A stretch of DNA of 23,094 nt from Leptobacterium sp964389205 (GCA_964389205.1 CAYMDH010000052.1:1-23094); one strand, 5' to 3'. Shown: positions 14,933 to 22,308, numbered from the stretch's first letter. Notes: generated from the letters alone by a model not told the origin. Program-made: numbers and translations.

Positions 14933-15874
14933 ATGAAAATAGATAAAAGAAAAATAGGTATTGGAGCTGTTATTGGGATCGTTATTATTTTTATGATTGT
15001 TTACGGGATGTCTGCCTTTGGTAAACAGGAAAACGAAGTAGACGAGCTATTAAATCCGCTAGTGCCTGAAATTGAATCAGAAGCTATGCAGTATGCTAAT
15101 AAGTTAGAAGCGGTTGATAATTTAAAAGAAGTAAAACAAAAGAGTGTACCTAGTATCTACAATGAGGATTATTTTAATAAAGATGGAAGTTTTGATCCTG
15201 ACTTTATAGAGAAAGAAAAACAAAGATTGGTAGATAGCGTGTATAATTCAGGGCGTATTAATTACGCTAGCGGTACGTATCGCAAAAAAGAAGTAGATAA
15301 AGCTATTAACTCTATTGTGCATAAAGCACCTAAAAAAGTAAATATCGATTCTATCAAAAAAGTAGAAGTGATACAGGCAAAAGAAATCGGTTTTAATCAT
15401 CAGCTCTTTTTTGCTGTTGCGCCGTCTATTATAGAAGGTATAAAAAAAGGTATTCCAATACTTAAAGTAGTTGTTGACGGTGAGCAGATTCTTAAAGCAA
15501 ATGATAGGGTACTACTTAGAACGTTAGAAAGTGTTGTTATTGATGGTGTTAGCTTACCTAAAAACACACCCGTCTATGGAATCGTAAGTTTCGCCCCTAA
15601 CAGGGTGTTTATAGATATTCAGGGTATTGGAGGTATTACTCTTTCTTTTAAAGCCTATGACTTTGAAGATCATAGAGAAGGTATTTATATAGAAAATACT
15701 TTTAGAGCCGAAGCCACCAGAGAAGTAGTAGACGACGTTATAGGTGATATTAGTGTTCCAGGCATTCCACAAGTAAACGGATTTAAACGCATCTTTCAGC
15801 GGTCCAACCGCAGTGTGAAAGTACTGGCACATCACAATTACAAACTTATTTTAAAAGTAGATAGCAGAGAATAA
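14933..15874 (+). CDS. traM: Conjugative T4SS protein TraM (VirB10-like)
   Basis: 313 residues. A membrane helix lies at ~9-29 (IGAVIGIVIIFMIVYGMSAF), then an acidic linker, then the C-terminal TraM domain. That domain has VLLRTLESVVIDGVSLPKNT, PVYGIVSFAPNRVFIDIQGI, KAYDFEDHREGIYIEN and FRAEATREVVDD. These match the '..L.....V.G..IPKNT..YG...F...R..I.I' core of Bacteroidota TraM (VirB10-like), which links the inner and outer membranes. The linker is shorter than in most TraM proteins (often above 400 residues). The gene stands between traK and traN with no TraL in between. Confidence 0.85.
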   Translation: MKIDKRKIGIGAVIGIVIIFMIVYGMSAFGKQENEVDELLNPLVPEIESEAMQYANKLEAVDNLKEVKQKSVPSIYNEDYFNKDGSFDPDFIEKEKQRLVDSVYNSGRINYASGTYRKKEVDKAINSIVHKAPKKVNIDSIKKVEVIQAKEIGFNHQLFFAVAPSIIEGIKKGIPILKVVVDGEQILKANDRVLLRTLESVVIDGVSLPKNTPVYGIVSFAPNRVFIDIQGIGGITLSFKAYDFEDHREGIYIENTFRAEATREVVDDVIGDISVPGIPQVNGFKRIFQRSNRSVKVLAHHNYKLILKVDSRE

Positions 15875-15892
15875 TTTAAAAAATAAATAGTT

Positions 15893-16726
15893 ATGAAAAC
15901 GATATATATAACACTTCTAAGCCTAGTAGTTACTTTTACAGGCTATTCAAAAAACAGTAAAACATTAGATACCATTTACGCCAATGATAAAATGAATATG
16001 GCGGTTTTTTTTCCTTCCAATATCAAACAAGGGATTACTGGAGCGAATCATTTTGTATTTACCTATAACAGGGAGAAAGCACAAAATTTAGGGCTTTTAA
16101 AAGCCATTAAAGGAGAAGCTAGTAATTTACTGGTTATTACCACAGATGGTAATATCTACTCGTATATTATTAAGTACAAAGAACATTTAGAAAACCCGAA
16201 TCATTTTGTTACCCTAAATGAGCGTATCGGAAATGAAAATCGCGCATTGCCTGTTTTGGATAACAAAACTGATACAATTAAAGTAGACCCTAATGTTACA
16301 GTTAAAACAGCTACTAAAAAAGTTTCTATTTTTAAAATGTCAAGTGAAAAACTATTAAAATTACCAGAGCGTACTCATATTACAAAAGCTAAAAAAGGGA
16401 TCAGAATAGGAATTAAAAATGTAGTCTATAAAAATGATAAAGTATATATGCAGTTGGAGATTAAAAATAGTTCAGGAATTAATTTTGATGTAGATTTTTT
16501 AAATGTGTATAGGGTTAACGGGAATAAAAAAAGAAAAACATCCTATCAGAAATTATCGCTTAATCCGATTTATAAACATGATCTACCTGAAACAGTTCGA
16601 CATGGAGAAACAGTACGGTTTGTTTATGTGTTTGACAAGTTTACTTTAGGAGATAATGAGAAAATACTTTTAAAACTTCAGGAAGAAAATGGGAGTAGGT
16701 ATGTGGAGATGAAAAGAGATTTATAG
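15893..16726 (+). CDS. traN: Conjugative T4SS protein TraN (DUF4138, VirB9-like)
   Basis: 277 residues, with a signal peptide ending near residue 19 (FTGYS/K). The N-terminal beta domain has the TraN pattern: TIYANDKMNMAVFFPSNIKQ, a polar patch, NLLVITTDGNIYSYIIKY. The C-terminal domain has ITKAKKGIRIGIKNVVYKND, MQLEIKNSSGINFDVDFLNV and a closing FTLGDNEKILLKLQEENG. DUF4138 proteins are VirB9-like outer-membrane core components. It is the last recognised gene of the operon and is followed after ~95 nt by a long perfect inverted repeat. TraO, TraP and TraQ, which usually follow, are absent. Confidence 0.8.
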   Translation: MKTIYITLLSLVVTFTGYSKNSKTLDTIYANDKMNMAVFFPSNIKQGITGANHFVFTYNREKAQNLGLLKAIKGEASNLLVITTDGNIYSYIIKYKEHLENPNHFVTLNERIGNENRALPVLDNKTDTIKVDPNVTVKTATKKVSIFKMSSEKLLKLPERTHITKAKKGIRIGIKNVVYKNDKVYMQLEIKNSSGINFDVDFLNVYRVNGNKKRKTSYQKLSLNPIYKHDLPETVRHGETVRFVYVFDKFTLGDNEKILLKLQEENGSRYVEMKRDL

Positions 16727-16821
16727 GTGTTTAATCTGGTTCATTAAATAATTTGAATTTCTAAGAAATTGAGTTAGAAGTACTTTTTTGAACGGAGTTC
16801 TTCCTAAGTTTATATTCTATT

Positions 16822-16870
16822 ATTTTATTCTTATAGGCTAAAAACTATTTTTAGCCTATAAGAATAAAAT
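16822..16870. terminator. Long perfect inverted repeat, probable bidirectional-type terminator of the tra operon
   Basis: Arms 16822-16844 and 16848-16870 are perfect complements (23 bp) around a 3-nt loop CTA. The core TATAGGCTAAAAA pairs with TTTTTAGCCTATA. The outer part is AT-rich, giving A-runs and U-runs on both transcripts as in bidirectional intrinsic terminators. It begins 95 nt after the traN stop. Confidence 0.6.
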
Positions 16871-16889
16871 GTGAGATTTTTCATCAAAA
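16855..16889 (+). repeat. Left copy of an imperfect direct repeat flanking the NUDIX/hexapeptide pair
   Basis: CCTATAAGAAT (16855-16865) and TTTTTCATCAAAA (16877-16889), 11 nt apart. The same two blocks occur at 18269-18298, 6 nt apart. The left copy is also part of the right arm of the inverted repeat. Confidence 0.5.
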
Positions 16890-17091
16890 TTTCATATTGA
16901 ACAAAATAAAAAGTAGTATTTTAGTGATTATTTGCGTATTCCTGTGAAGTTGACCCACCTATTCCTATTTAAACTGAGCAGTCTAAAACAAGTGTAAAAG
17001 AGGTGTGTGTTTATATCAAGCATTTGTATTATCTTTATCTTAGGTAGAGAAAAATTTGTAATTTTTCAAAAGTATTAAAACATAAAATTAA

Positions 17092-17550
17092 AAAAAAGTT
17101 AACCTAGTTAGAAAATTTAAGATAGGCCTTTCAGAAAGAAAACATGATGAATCATATTCTGGTATTTTCATCAAGGATAAGTATGGCAGATTTTTATTCC
17201 AACAAAGAGATAACAAGCTAACAATTGCGAACCCTGGAAAGTTATCTGTATTTGGTGGTAGGAGTCTAAAATTTGAGGATCCAATAGACTGTGCAATTAG
17301 AGAATTACAAGAGGAATTATGTTTAAAAACAAATCGACTAAATCTTAAAAAAATTGTTGAAGTGTCATATCCTATAGAACAAAACAAATGGATGAGTTGC
17401 CATTATTTTCTATTAGTAAATGTTGATATGAAAAACCTGATTCAGTTAGAAGGTTCTGGAATTTTAGCTTTAACAAAAGGAGAAGTTCCCAAAAAGGAAA
17501 ATATAACTAATGTTGTAAAAGCAATGTTTTTGAATTACTTATTAAAATAG
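17092..17550 (+). CDS. NUDIX hydrolase with no normal start codon in its open frame
   Basis: The frame is open from 17092 (after a TAA at 17089) to a TAG at 17548. It encodes SGIFIKDKYGRFLFQQRDNK and then a good Nudix box at 17257-17325: G-x5-E (17275)-x7-RE (17299)-LQ-EE (17311)-LCL, with Cys in place of the usual Gly. The catalytic Glu residues that bind Mg are present. NUDIX enzymes cleave nucleoside diphosphates linked to another group; substrate unknown. No ATG, GTG or TTG occurs in frame before the box; the first GTG is 17362, beyond it. Either a rare start is used (ATA at 17131 is one candidate), or the start was lost or frameshifted and the gene is damaged. It ends 5 nt before the hexapeptide gene, an operon-like spacing. 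Confidence 0.65.
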   Translation, partial: KKVNLVRKFKIGLSERKHDESYSGIFIKDKYGRFLFQQRDNKLTIANPGKLSVFGGRSLKFEDPIDCAIRELQEELCLKTNRLNLKKIVEVSYPIEQNKWMSCHYFLLVNVDMKNLIQLEGSGILALTKGEVPKKENITNVVKAMFLNYLLK

Positions 17551-17555
17551 TTAAA

Positions 17556-18143
17556 ATGAGACCAGATTTTATTACGTCACTTCTTTTTGATGAAGTTCCA
17601 AATCTTAATTTTAGTAAGAGTTGGATGAGTCTTATTGGAGATTTTAAAAACTACCGGAAATCAGAAAAATGGAAGAAGTCAGCCATGACAAAAATGATTG
17701 GAACTTCAAAAGTTATAAATTCAATTATTCATGAAGATGCAATTATCGGAGATTTCGCATTAATTCGTAATTCAATCATCTCTAAAGATGTATTAATTGG
17801 AGCACATTGTCAAATTAACTCTAGTATAGTCATGGAGAATTCTAACTTTCCCCATTTCAATAATGTTGGATACAGTTTTATTGGTAAGAATGTACTTTTT
17901 GGAGCAAGTACAGTAACTACAAGTATTAGGTTGGACGGAAAACAACCCAGTATTCTGATAGAAAAGGATAAGTTAGAAGCTTTATCAGATAAATTCGGTG
18001 TTTTAATCGGAGACAACGTAAAAATAGGCAGTCTGGTTGTGTTAAATCCCATGACAATTCTTGAAAAAGAGATAAAGATAAAACCTAACGTCAGTGTTTC
18101 TGGTGTCGTAAGGAAAGGAGATAGGTGCTGCATCCCTGTTTGA
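17556..18143 (+). CDS. GlmU-like left-handed beta-helix (hexapeptide) protein
   Basis: 195 residues without a nucleotidyltransferase domain. Residues ~45-185 carry hexapeptide turns: SKVINSIIHEDAIIGDFALI, RNSIISKDVLIGAHCQINSS, IGKNVLFGASTVTTSIRLDG, IGDNVKIGSLVVLNPMTI. The segment HFNNVGYSFIGKN...LFGASTVTTSIRLDGK closely follows the acetyltransferase half of GlmU-type sugar-phosphate enzymes, where the His-Asn-x-x-G region lies at the active site. Trimeric acyl transfer to an amino sugar or nucleotide sugar is the family role. With the NUDIX neighbour 5 nt upstream, a shared nucleotide-sugar substrate is possible, which is inference. A clear terminator follows at 18160. Confidence 0.75.
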   Translation: MRPDFITSLLFDEVPNLNFSKSWMSLIGDFKNYRKSEKWKKSAMTKMIGTSKVINSIIHEDAIIGDFALIRNSIISKDVLIGAHCQINSSIVMENSNFPHFNNVGYSFIGKNVLFGASTVTTSIRLDGKQPSILIEKDKLEALSDKFGVLIGDNVKIGSLVVLNPMTILEKEIKIKPNVSVSGVVRKGDRCCIPV

Positions 18144-18159
18144 GAGTAGCTAATTGTGA

Positions 18160-18186
18160 CACTATTTTGAATTTAACAAAATAGTG
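18160..18186 (+). terminator. Stem-loop terminator after the hexapeptide gene
   Basis: CACTATTTTG (18160-18169) and CAAAATAGTG (18177-18186) form a perfect 10-bp stem with a 7-nt loop, 16 nt after the stop. No long U-run follows, so termination may be moderate. Confidence 0.55.
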
Positions 18187-18268
18187 CTTGATTTAACTTG
18201 CTCTGTAGTTTTTGCAATATTTTTAAAAGATTAGTTGTCATTGTTATATAAGGTCTTTTTGGTTTTTA

Positions 18269-18298
18269 CCTATAAGAATCACTTATTTTTCATCAAAA
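18269..18298 (+). repeat. Right copy of the imperfect direct repeat
   Basis: CCTATAAGAAT (18269-18279) and TTTTTCATCAAAA (18286-18298), preceded by TTTTTA as in the left copy (16855-16889). The two copies bracket about 1.4 kb holding only the NUDIX and hexapeptide genes. Confidence 0.5.
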
Positions 18299-18329
18299 GT
18301 AAAATTCTAGCGTTCTACGCTAAGTCTAT

Positions 18330-19802
18330 ATGGGAGCAAAAATGAAACAAAAATTAATATGGAACTTCATGGTTCTGGTAATACTTTTAATAGCCGCTTT
18401 ATGGGCTAATAGTTTCCCTGACAAAAAGCCCTCATTCATAATTACTGCTATTTCTCTTGGTGTCGCAGCAAATGTGGTTACAGTTTCTTTGAGTTGGCTA
18501 AATGATAGGTTCAGTGGTTGGTTTTTAACCAGCAATCAATACTCAAAATCGATATTAGAGTCCATTATATCTGAGATTAAATTTATCGAAGATTCTCAAC
18601 ATGATATAGGTAGGTACGAATACAGCTATGAGCATGCAATATTTTCACCTAATATTATGAAGAGAGTAGATTATTACATAAAACGTTTCTCAAAAAAGGT
18701 CAAAAGGCTAGAAGTCGATGAGATTACTTCAGCAGAGGCATCTTTACTGACACTGTTTGCAGGTTATAATAAGTCTGTTATCAATACACTAGAATCAAAG
18801 TTTGTAAACACTTCTTTGCCTGAATTTACTCGTCTAGCAGAAAAAGCAGGAAGTAACAAAAGCTTTCAAAAAATAGTTTTAACACTTGCATTGGGGAGGT
18901 ATTTTCCAGGAGAAGCGTCAAGCATCGTAGATCAAATTTTTTCATCTGATCATCGAATACATTTAGGTGACTGGATTTCGCATTCTAGGATAAACTTCGA
19001 AAAGGCAATACTTTATGCTAACAAGGATGAAGTTTTGATTACTTATCACATTGGAAATTCTTATAAACCCTTTGACATTTTTTCGAAGCTGACCAATCGT
19101 ATGGAGCGAATTGACTTTTATTTAATACATCCCTGTATTCTGTCAAGACAAGGACTAAAAGAACTAGCATCTGAATTAGACGCTTCCAATATACTTAAAA
19201 AAGAGGTTAACTTTCTGAGTACAAAAAGCGGAGACTTCAAAATTGACTACATAAGAAAAATATTTCAACTGTTATCCAACATACATGAGATTAGTGAATA
19301 TAATAAACAAAGAAATGAACAAAAGATACGGTTGTTTTTTTATACTAAAGAAATACCCTCTGTTTGTGTTCAAATAGTCAAAAATTTTGGCTATCTATTC
19401 TTAATTCCTGCAGCATTTGACAATGCAAAATTCCTGAGTAGATTTTCCATTGAAGTCAAAGATCAACGTCTTTGTGAAACCTTTGCAAGTATAGTCGATA
19501 GAGACTTATCAATAAAGCAGAATTATTTAGCAAATACTGTTAAAAACGCTTCTAGAAATATGAACTCAGAGAGATATGGGGGTGAAATTGAGGAATTTAA
19601 ATTTTCAGAGAAAGAATTTAAGAATCTATATTCGGAATCTTTGTATGAATTAGCCGTCTATCTTCAGTCAAATAATATTTCAAAACAAGATTTGGTAGAA
19701 ATCGAATCCGAACTATTAATTAGACTACCCAGTGATATTGCTTTCATCAAAGAATGTTACAAAATATTGTTGAATTATATGATAGAACTAGAGAATGAAT
19801 GA
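18330..19802 (+). CDS. Membrane-anchored protein of unknown function, first gene of a three-gene operon
   Basis: 490 residues. Two N-terminal membrane helices (~10-27, IWNFMVLVILLIAALWANSF; ~35-57, FIITAISLGVAANVVTVSLS) anchor a large cytoplasmic part. After helical segments (SILESIISEIKFIEDSQHDI; FSKKVKRLEVDEITSAEASL) come two alpha/beta stretches: ITYHIGNSYKPFDIFSKLTN with RIDFYLIHP, and KIRLFFYTKEIPSVCVQIVK with FGYLFLIPAAF. These are faintly like the repeated halves of PLD-type folds but lack HKD motifs. A second start at residue 4 (MKQK) is possible. The gene overlaps the methyltransferase gene by 8 nt, so the products are made together. A membrane sensor or effector fits the shape; I do not recognise the family. 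Confidence 0.75.
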   Translation: MGAKMKQKLIWNFMVLVILLIAALWANSFPDKKPSFIITAISLGVAANVVTVSLSWLNDRFSGWFLTSNQYSKSILESIISEIKFIEDSQHDIGRYEYSYEHAIFSPNIMKRVDYYIKRFSKKVKRLEVDEITSAEASLLTLFAGYNKSVINTLESKFVNTSLPEFTRLAEKAGSNKSFQKIVLTLALGRYFPGEASSIVDQIFSSDHRIHLGDWISHSRINFEKAILYANKDEVLITYHIGNSYKPFDIFSKLTNRMERIDFYLIHPCILSRQGLKELASELDASNILKKEVNFLSTKSGDFKIDYIRKIFQLLSNIHEISEYNKQRNEQKIRLFFYTKEIPSVCVQIVKNFGYLFLIPAAFDNAKFLSRFSIEVKDQRLCETFASIVDRDLSIKQNYLANTVKNASRNMNSERYGGEIEEFKFSEKEFKNLYSESLYELAVYLQSNNISKQDLVEIESELLIRLPSDIAFIKECYKILLNYMIELENE

Positions 19803-20562
19803 TATACAGATTTTTAATAAAATGGCAATCTCTTATGATAGTTTAAGACCAGTCGATAATTTAGTTCTAAAAAGACTTTTGTCTAAGGTTCCGATAAATA
19901 TCACAAAGGGGGCGATATTAGACTTATGTTGCGGTACTGGAAGATATTCAATTGAAATTGCTAAACAATTTAGCTTTGATTTAGTGGGTATTGATCAATC
20001 GGCTGAAATGATTGAAAGTGCCATTGCTAAATACCCAAAAGGTAAATGGATTAATGAAGATATATTTGATGCATTGGCAAGATTTAAACCATTATCTTTT
20101 GATATTCTGATATTTTCCTATTGTTTTCATTTATTGGATTGGAAGAAAGCTTTAATGCTTAGCAAGGACATTCTTAAGAAGAAAGGAACAATCTTAATCC
20201 TTACATATTCTCCTCAAGTTTTTTCAGATACACTTTATCATTCCAATATTCCAGAGCTTAGAAAAATTGACGAAAATCGGTTTCCAAATATTAAGGATGT
20301 TGGTACCTCATTGGGAGCATTAGGATACCAAGTAGATTTTGACGAAATAAAAGAAAATATAGTTGTACAAAATGAAGATGATGTAAATTTTGTGATAAAA
20401 AAGGCAAATTCTAAGTATTGCTCTACTTTGTGGGCTATTGAGGATAGTGTTATTCAGAAGCAAATAAAAAAAATGAAGACTAAGCTACTAAGAGATGTGA
20501 AGATCAAGGAAGTTACTTTTATTCATAAGCATACACTAATAACATGCATGAAAAATGATTGA
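19795..20562 (+). CDS. Class I SAM-dependent methyltransferase
   Basis: 255 residues. Motif I ILDLCCGTGRYSIEIAKQF is at ~41-59, followed by an acidic end of strand 2 (LVGIDQSAEMIESA, Asp near 68). NEDIFDAL and SFDILIFSYCFHLLDW make motifs II-III, and LKKKGTILILTYSPQ is the post-motif III strand. This is a complete Methyltransf_25/11-type Rossmann core. The C-terminal ~90 residues are unlike the common ubiquinone or small-molecule forms (EDDVNFVIKKANSKYCSTLW) and give no clear substrate. It overlaps the upstream membrane-protein gene by 8 nt and is 3 nt from the 2H phosphoesterase gene. That neighbour suggests an RNA or nucleotide substrate, which is inference. Confidence 0.85.
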   Translation: MNDIQIFNKMAISYDSLRPVDNLVLKRLLSKVPINITKGAILDLCCGTGRYSIEIAKQFSFDLVGIDQSAEMIESAIAKYPKGKWINEDIFDALARFKPLSFDILIFSYCFHLLDWKKALMLSKDILKKKGTILILTYSPQVFSDTLYHSNIPELRKIDENRFPNIKDVGTSLGALGYQVDFDEIKENIVVQNEDDVNFVIKKANSKYCSTLWAIEDSVIQKQIKKMKTKLLRDVKIKEVTFIHKHTLITCMKND

Positions 20563-20565
20563 ATT

Positions 20566-21162
20566 ATGCATTTAAATTTGAATAATAACGATGTTCCTGA
20601 ATACACAATTGTGGCTTTTTTTAACGATGTGGATTCATTGAAATTCCTTAACAAGTCGGCAAACTTCCCTCAATCTAATTTGGAACAATTACCTCCACAT
20701 TTAACAATTTTGAATATGATATTCACCACATATTCACCAAGAAAAATCATTGACGAAATAAGAGCTTCTATGATGTATCTTAAAATGGAAAGTTTAGAGA
20801 TTGATTCTCATGATGTCCTTATTTGGTACAATAAAAAATACAAGGGTTTCACAATCGCGACTGCTGCGGACTGTAAACCACAGATTTTTCAATTAAGAGA
20901 GGAAATGATAAGAAAAGTTAAACATATTACTACCAATGTCCAGAAAAATATATGGGAGAAATATGAACCGCATATAACAATAAGCCTTAGTGTTGAAAAG
21001 AATGCTGCTGATAAAGCTAGAGAGTTTCCATCACCATCAAAAATGAAAATACCCATCACAGAATTACAAATCCTTAAACATGGAGGAGATTTCTTTGGAT
21101 ATAAAAAGATTGCTAAAATTGAATTGGATTTTCCATATAATGGTAGAATATTTAATCTATAA
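20566..21162 (+). CDS. 2H phosphoesterase superfamily protein (2'-5' RNA ligase-like)
   Basis: 198 residues with the two defining HxT motifs: PPHLTIL (His45, Thr47) and EPHITIS (His136, Thr138), about 90 residues apart as in the LigT/CPDase family. TIVAFFNDVDSLKFLNK at the start and KGFTIATAADC in the middle fit the expected strands. Family members act on 2',3'-cyclic phosphates, 2'-5' linkages or ADP-ribose cyclic phosphates in RNA processing. Both catalytic pairs are intact, so activity is expected; substrate unknown. It starts 3 nt after the methyltransferase stop and closes the operon. Confidence 0.8.
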   Translation: MHLNLNNNDVPEYTIVAFFNDVDSLKFLNKSANFPQSNLEQLPPHLTILNMIFTTYSPRKIIDEIRASMMYLKMESLEIDSHDVLIWYNKKYKGFTIATAADCKPQIFQLREEMIRKVKHITTNVQKNIWEKYEPHITISLSVEKNAADKAREFPSPSKMKIPITELQILKHGGDFFGYKKIAKIELDFPYNGRIFNL

Positions 21163-21214
21163 CTTGCTTAAGTATTACATTGATAGAGTAGCATTTTTTT
21201 TGGCTTATTGAATT

Positions 21215-21430
21215 CTAAAATAAGTTATTATAGTTGGATGCAAAAATACCAATAATGCTATAATTATACGTTTTTTTATAATTTTTAAAATCAATAATAA
21301 ATGTAATGATTCCAATAGGTATAGCTAAATCAATTATTGTATTTCTAAAAATATTGATCTGCCAAATCATTAAAATTAACCCAAGAAAGAATACAGTTGG
21401 ATAGAATATTTTCCGTTGATTTTTCTTCAT
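21215..21430 (-). CDS. Small membrane protein with two helices
   Basis: 71 residues: basic start MKKNQRK, first helix at ~9-27 (FYPTVFFLGLILMIWQINIF), a short polar turn (RNT), second helix at ~32-47 (IDLAIPIGIITFIIDF), then a Tyr/Lys/Asn-rich tail. The positive N-terminus and tail suggest both ends are cytoplasmic. It has a TATGTTTG motif and a perfect palindrome just upstream, which support a real, regulated gene. It converges on the 2H phosphoesterase gene (52 nt apart). Function unknown. Confidence 0.5.
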   Translation of the reverse strand: MKKNQRKIFYPTVFFLGLILMIWQINIFRNTIIDLAIPIGIITFIIDFKNYKKTYNYSIIGIFASNYNNLF

Positions 21431-21457
21431 TCCCTACTTTGTGGTAACAGATTTAAT

Positions 21458-21481
21458 TATGCTATGTCATGACATAGCATA
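21458..21481. promoter_or_regulatory. 24-bp perfect palindrome, candidate operator
   Basis: The half-site TATGCTATGTCA (21458-21469) is followed without a gap by its exact complement (21470-21481). With TATGTTTG on the minus strand at 21495-21488, transcription would start near 21481, so the palindrome would cover the first 24 transcribed bases, as a repressor site does. It could also act as a terminator hairpin for the gene at 21543, although it has no loop or U-run. Confidence 0.5.
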
Positions 21482-21487
21482 TTGCTA

Positions 21488-21495
21488 CAAACATA
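21488..21495 (-). promoter_or_regulatory. Possible -7 box (TATGTTTG) for the small membrane-protein gene
   Basis: Minus-strand TATGTTTG fits TAnnTTTG and lies 58 nt before the ATG at 21430. No TTG was found at the usual 17-23 nt upstream, so confidence is low. Confidence 0.3.
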
Positions 21496-21542
21496 AATCT
21501 AACAAAAAGACTTAAATTTTTAATGATCTTTGTTTGCAAATA

Positions 21543-22256
21543 TTAATTATTTGAGAAGTAATAATCATAATTTTTTTCTGTTCGATCTTTAATGATTTCA
21601 GAAGCTTCGTTTTTACTTATTTTGCGATATGTTATATTAGTGTCCTTAGAGAGTTCAAGTTTAAATCTTCTGCTATTATTACTTTTAAGCTTTACCTTTA
21701 TTTCTTCATCTGGCTCAAAAAAATCGACATTATCCATTTTTAAAACTCCAGTAATTTCGCCTATATCTGGACTTACTTCAATATCGTATCTACCATAGCC
21801 TATATATTGAAATCTTAATACTTTTGGAGTTTTTGGTTTTAAAATTTTACCAAATATTAATCCATCAAAATCTGATTGCCAACCAATTTCAGTATCTAAA
21901 AGATTACAGATAACTCCTGGCAATGGATAATCCGAATATTTTTCACCAACTCTGATATTAATTACAAGAGAATCTGAACTTGTTTTATTGAATTTTATAC
22001 CATCTTTTTTTAAAAAAGGTTTTTCACTAAACTTTAAATAAAGACTATCTCGGATAACTTTATATGTTCCAGATCCAAAACTTGACCCCGTACAACCAAA
22101 TAATGAATAGTTAAATTTGTTTTGTTCTTTGAATTCAAATATTTCAGATGTGAATCCAATATCTTTCTTTACTGTATAATAGATAGCATTTTCCATAGAT
22201 TGAGATTGAACATACAAACTAGGTAATATTATAAAAAGCAAAAATGTCTTTTTCAT
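21543..22256 (-). CDS. Exported protein of unknown function
   Basis: 237 residues from the ATG at 22256 (MKKTFLLFIILPSLYVQSQS); a second ATG three codons upstream at 22265 is also possible. The signal peptide ends near YVQSQ/S. The mature part is beta-rich: IFEFKEQNKFNYSLFGCTGS, SGTYKVIRDSLYLKFSEKP and DSLVINIRVG, then a second half with YGRYDIEVSPDIGEITGV. The 'sG.Y....D.L.L.F' element is common in exported flavobacterial proteins that report periplasmic or outer-surface locations. Two cysteines (around residue 56 and near ICNLL) may form a disulphide. A promoter fits just upstream. I do not recognise a family. Confidence 0.6.
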   Translation of the reverse strand: MKKTFLLFIILPSLYVQSQSMENAIYYTVKKDIGFTSEIFEFKEQNKFNYSLFGCTGSSFGSGTYKVIRDSLYLKFSEKPFLKKDGIKFNKTSSDSLVINIRVGEKYSDYPLPGVICNLLDTEIGWQSDFDGLIFGKILKPKTPKVLRFQYIGYGRYDIEVSPDIGEITGVLKMDNVDFFEPDEEIKVKLKSNNSRRFKLELSKDTNITYRKISKNEASEIIKDRTEKNYDYYFSNN

Positions 22257-22275
22257 TTCATTCAAATTAATAAAT

Positions 22276-22308
22276 CAAAATTACGTAATATTCAAAATGA
22301 AAAAACAA
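22276..22308 (-). promoter_or_regulatory. Promoter of the exported-protein gene
   Basis: Minus strand: TTG (22308-22306), 22-nt spacer, TAATTTTG (22283-22276). This fits TTG-N(17-23)-TAnnTTTG, and places the start of transcription near 22269, about 12 nt before the ATG at 22256, a short leader. Confidence 0.45.

Larger units (their letters stand above)
16727..17091. other. Intergenic boundary region after the tra operon
   Basis: 365 bases with no gene. It contains the 23-bp-arm inverted repeat (16822-16870), the left copy of a direct repeat (16855-16889), and a stretch GTTGACCCACCTATTCC (from 16948) that resembles the end of an insertion sequence. Its 3' end is an A-rich leader directly before the NUDIX frame. 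No exact TAnnTTTG promoter was found. Confidence 0.5.

Noticed and set aside
17362..17550. A separate 62-residue gene starting at GTG 17362
   Set aside because: The same frame continues upstream through a full Nudix box at 17257-17325, so this is only the C-terminal part of the NUDIX gene.
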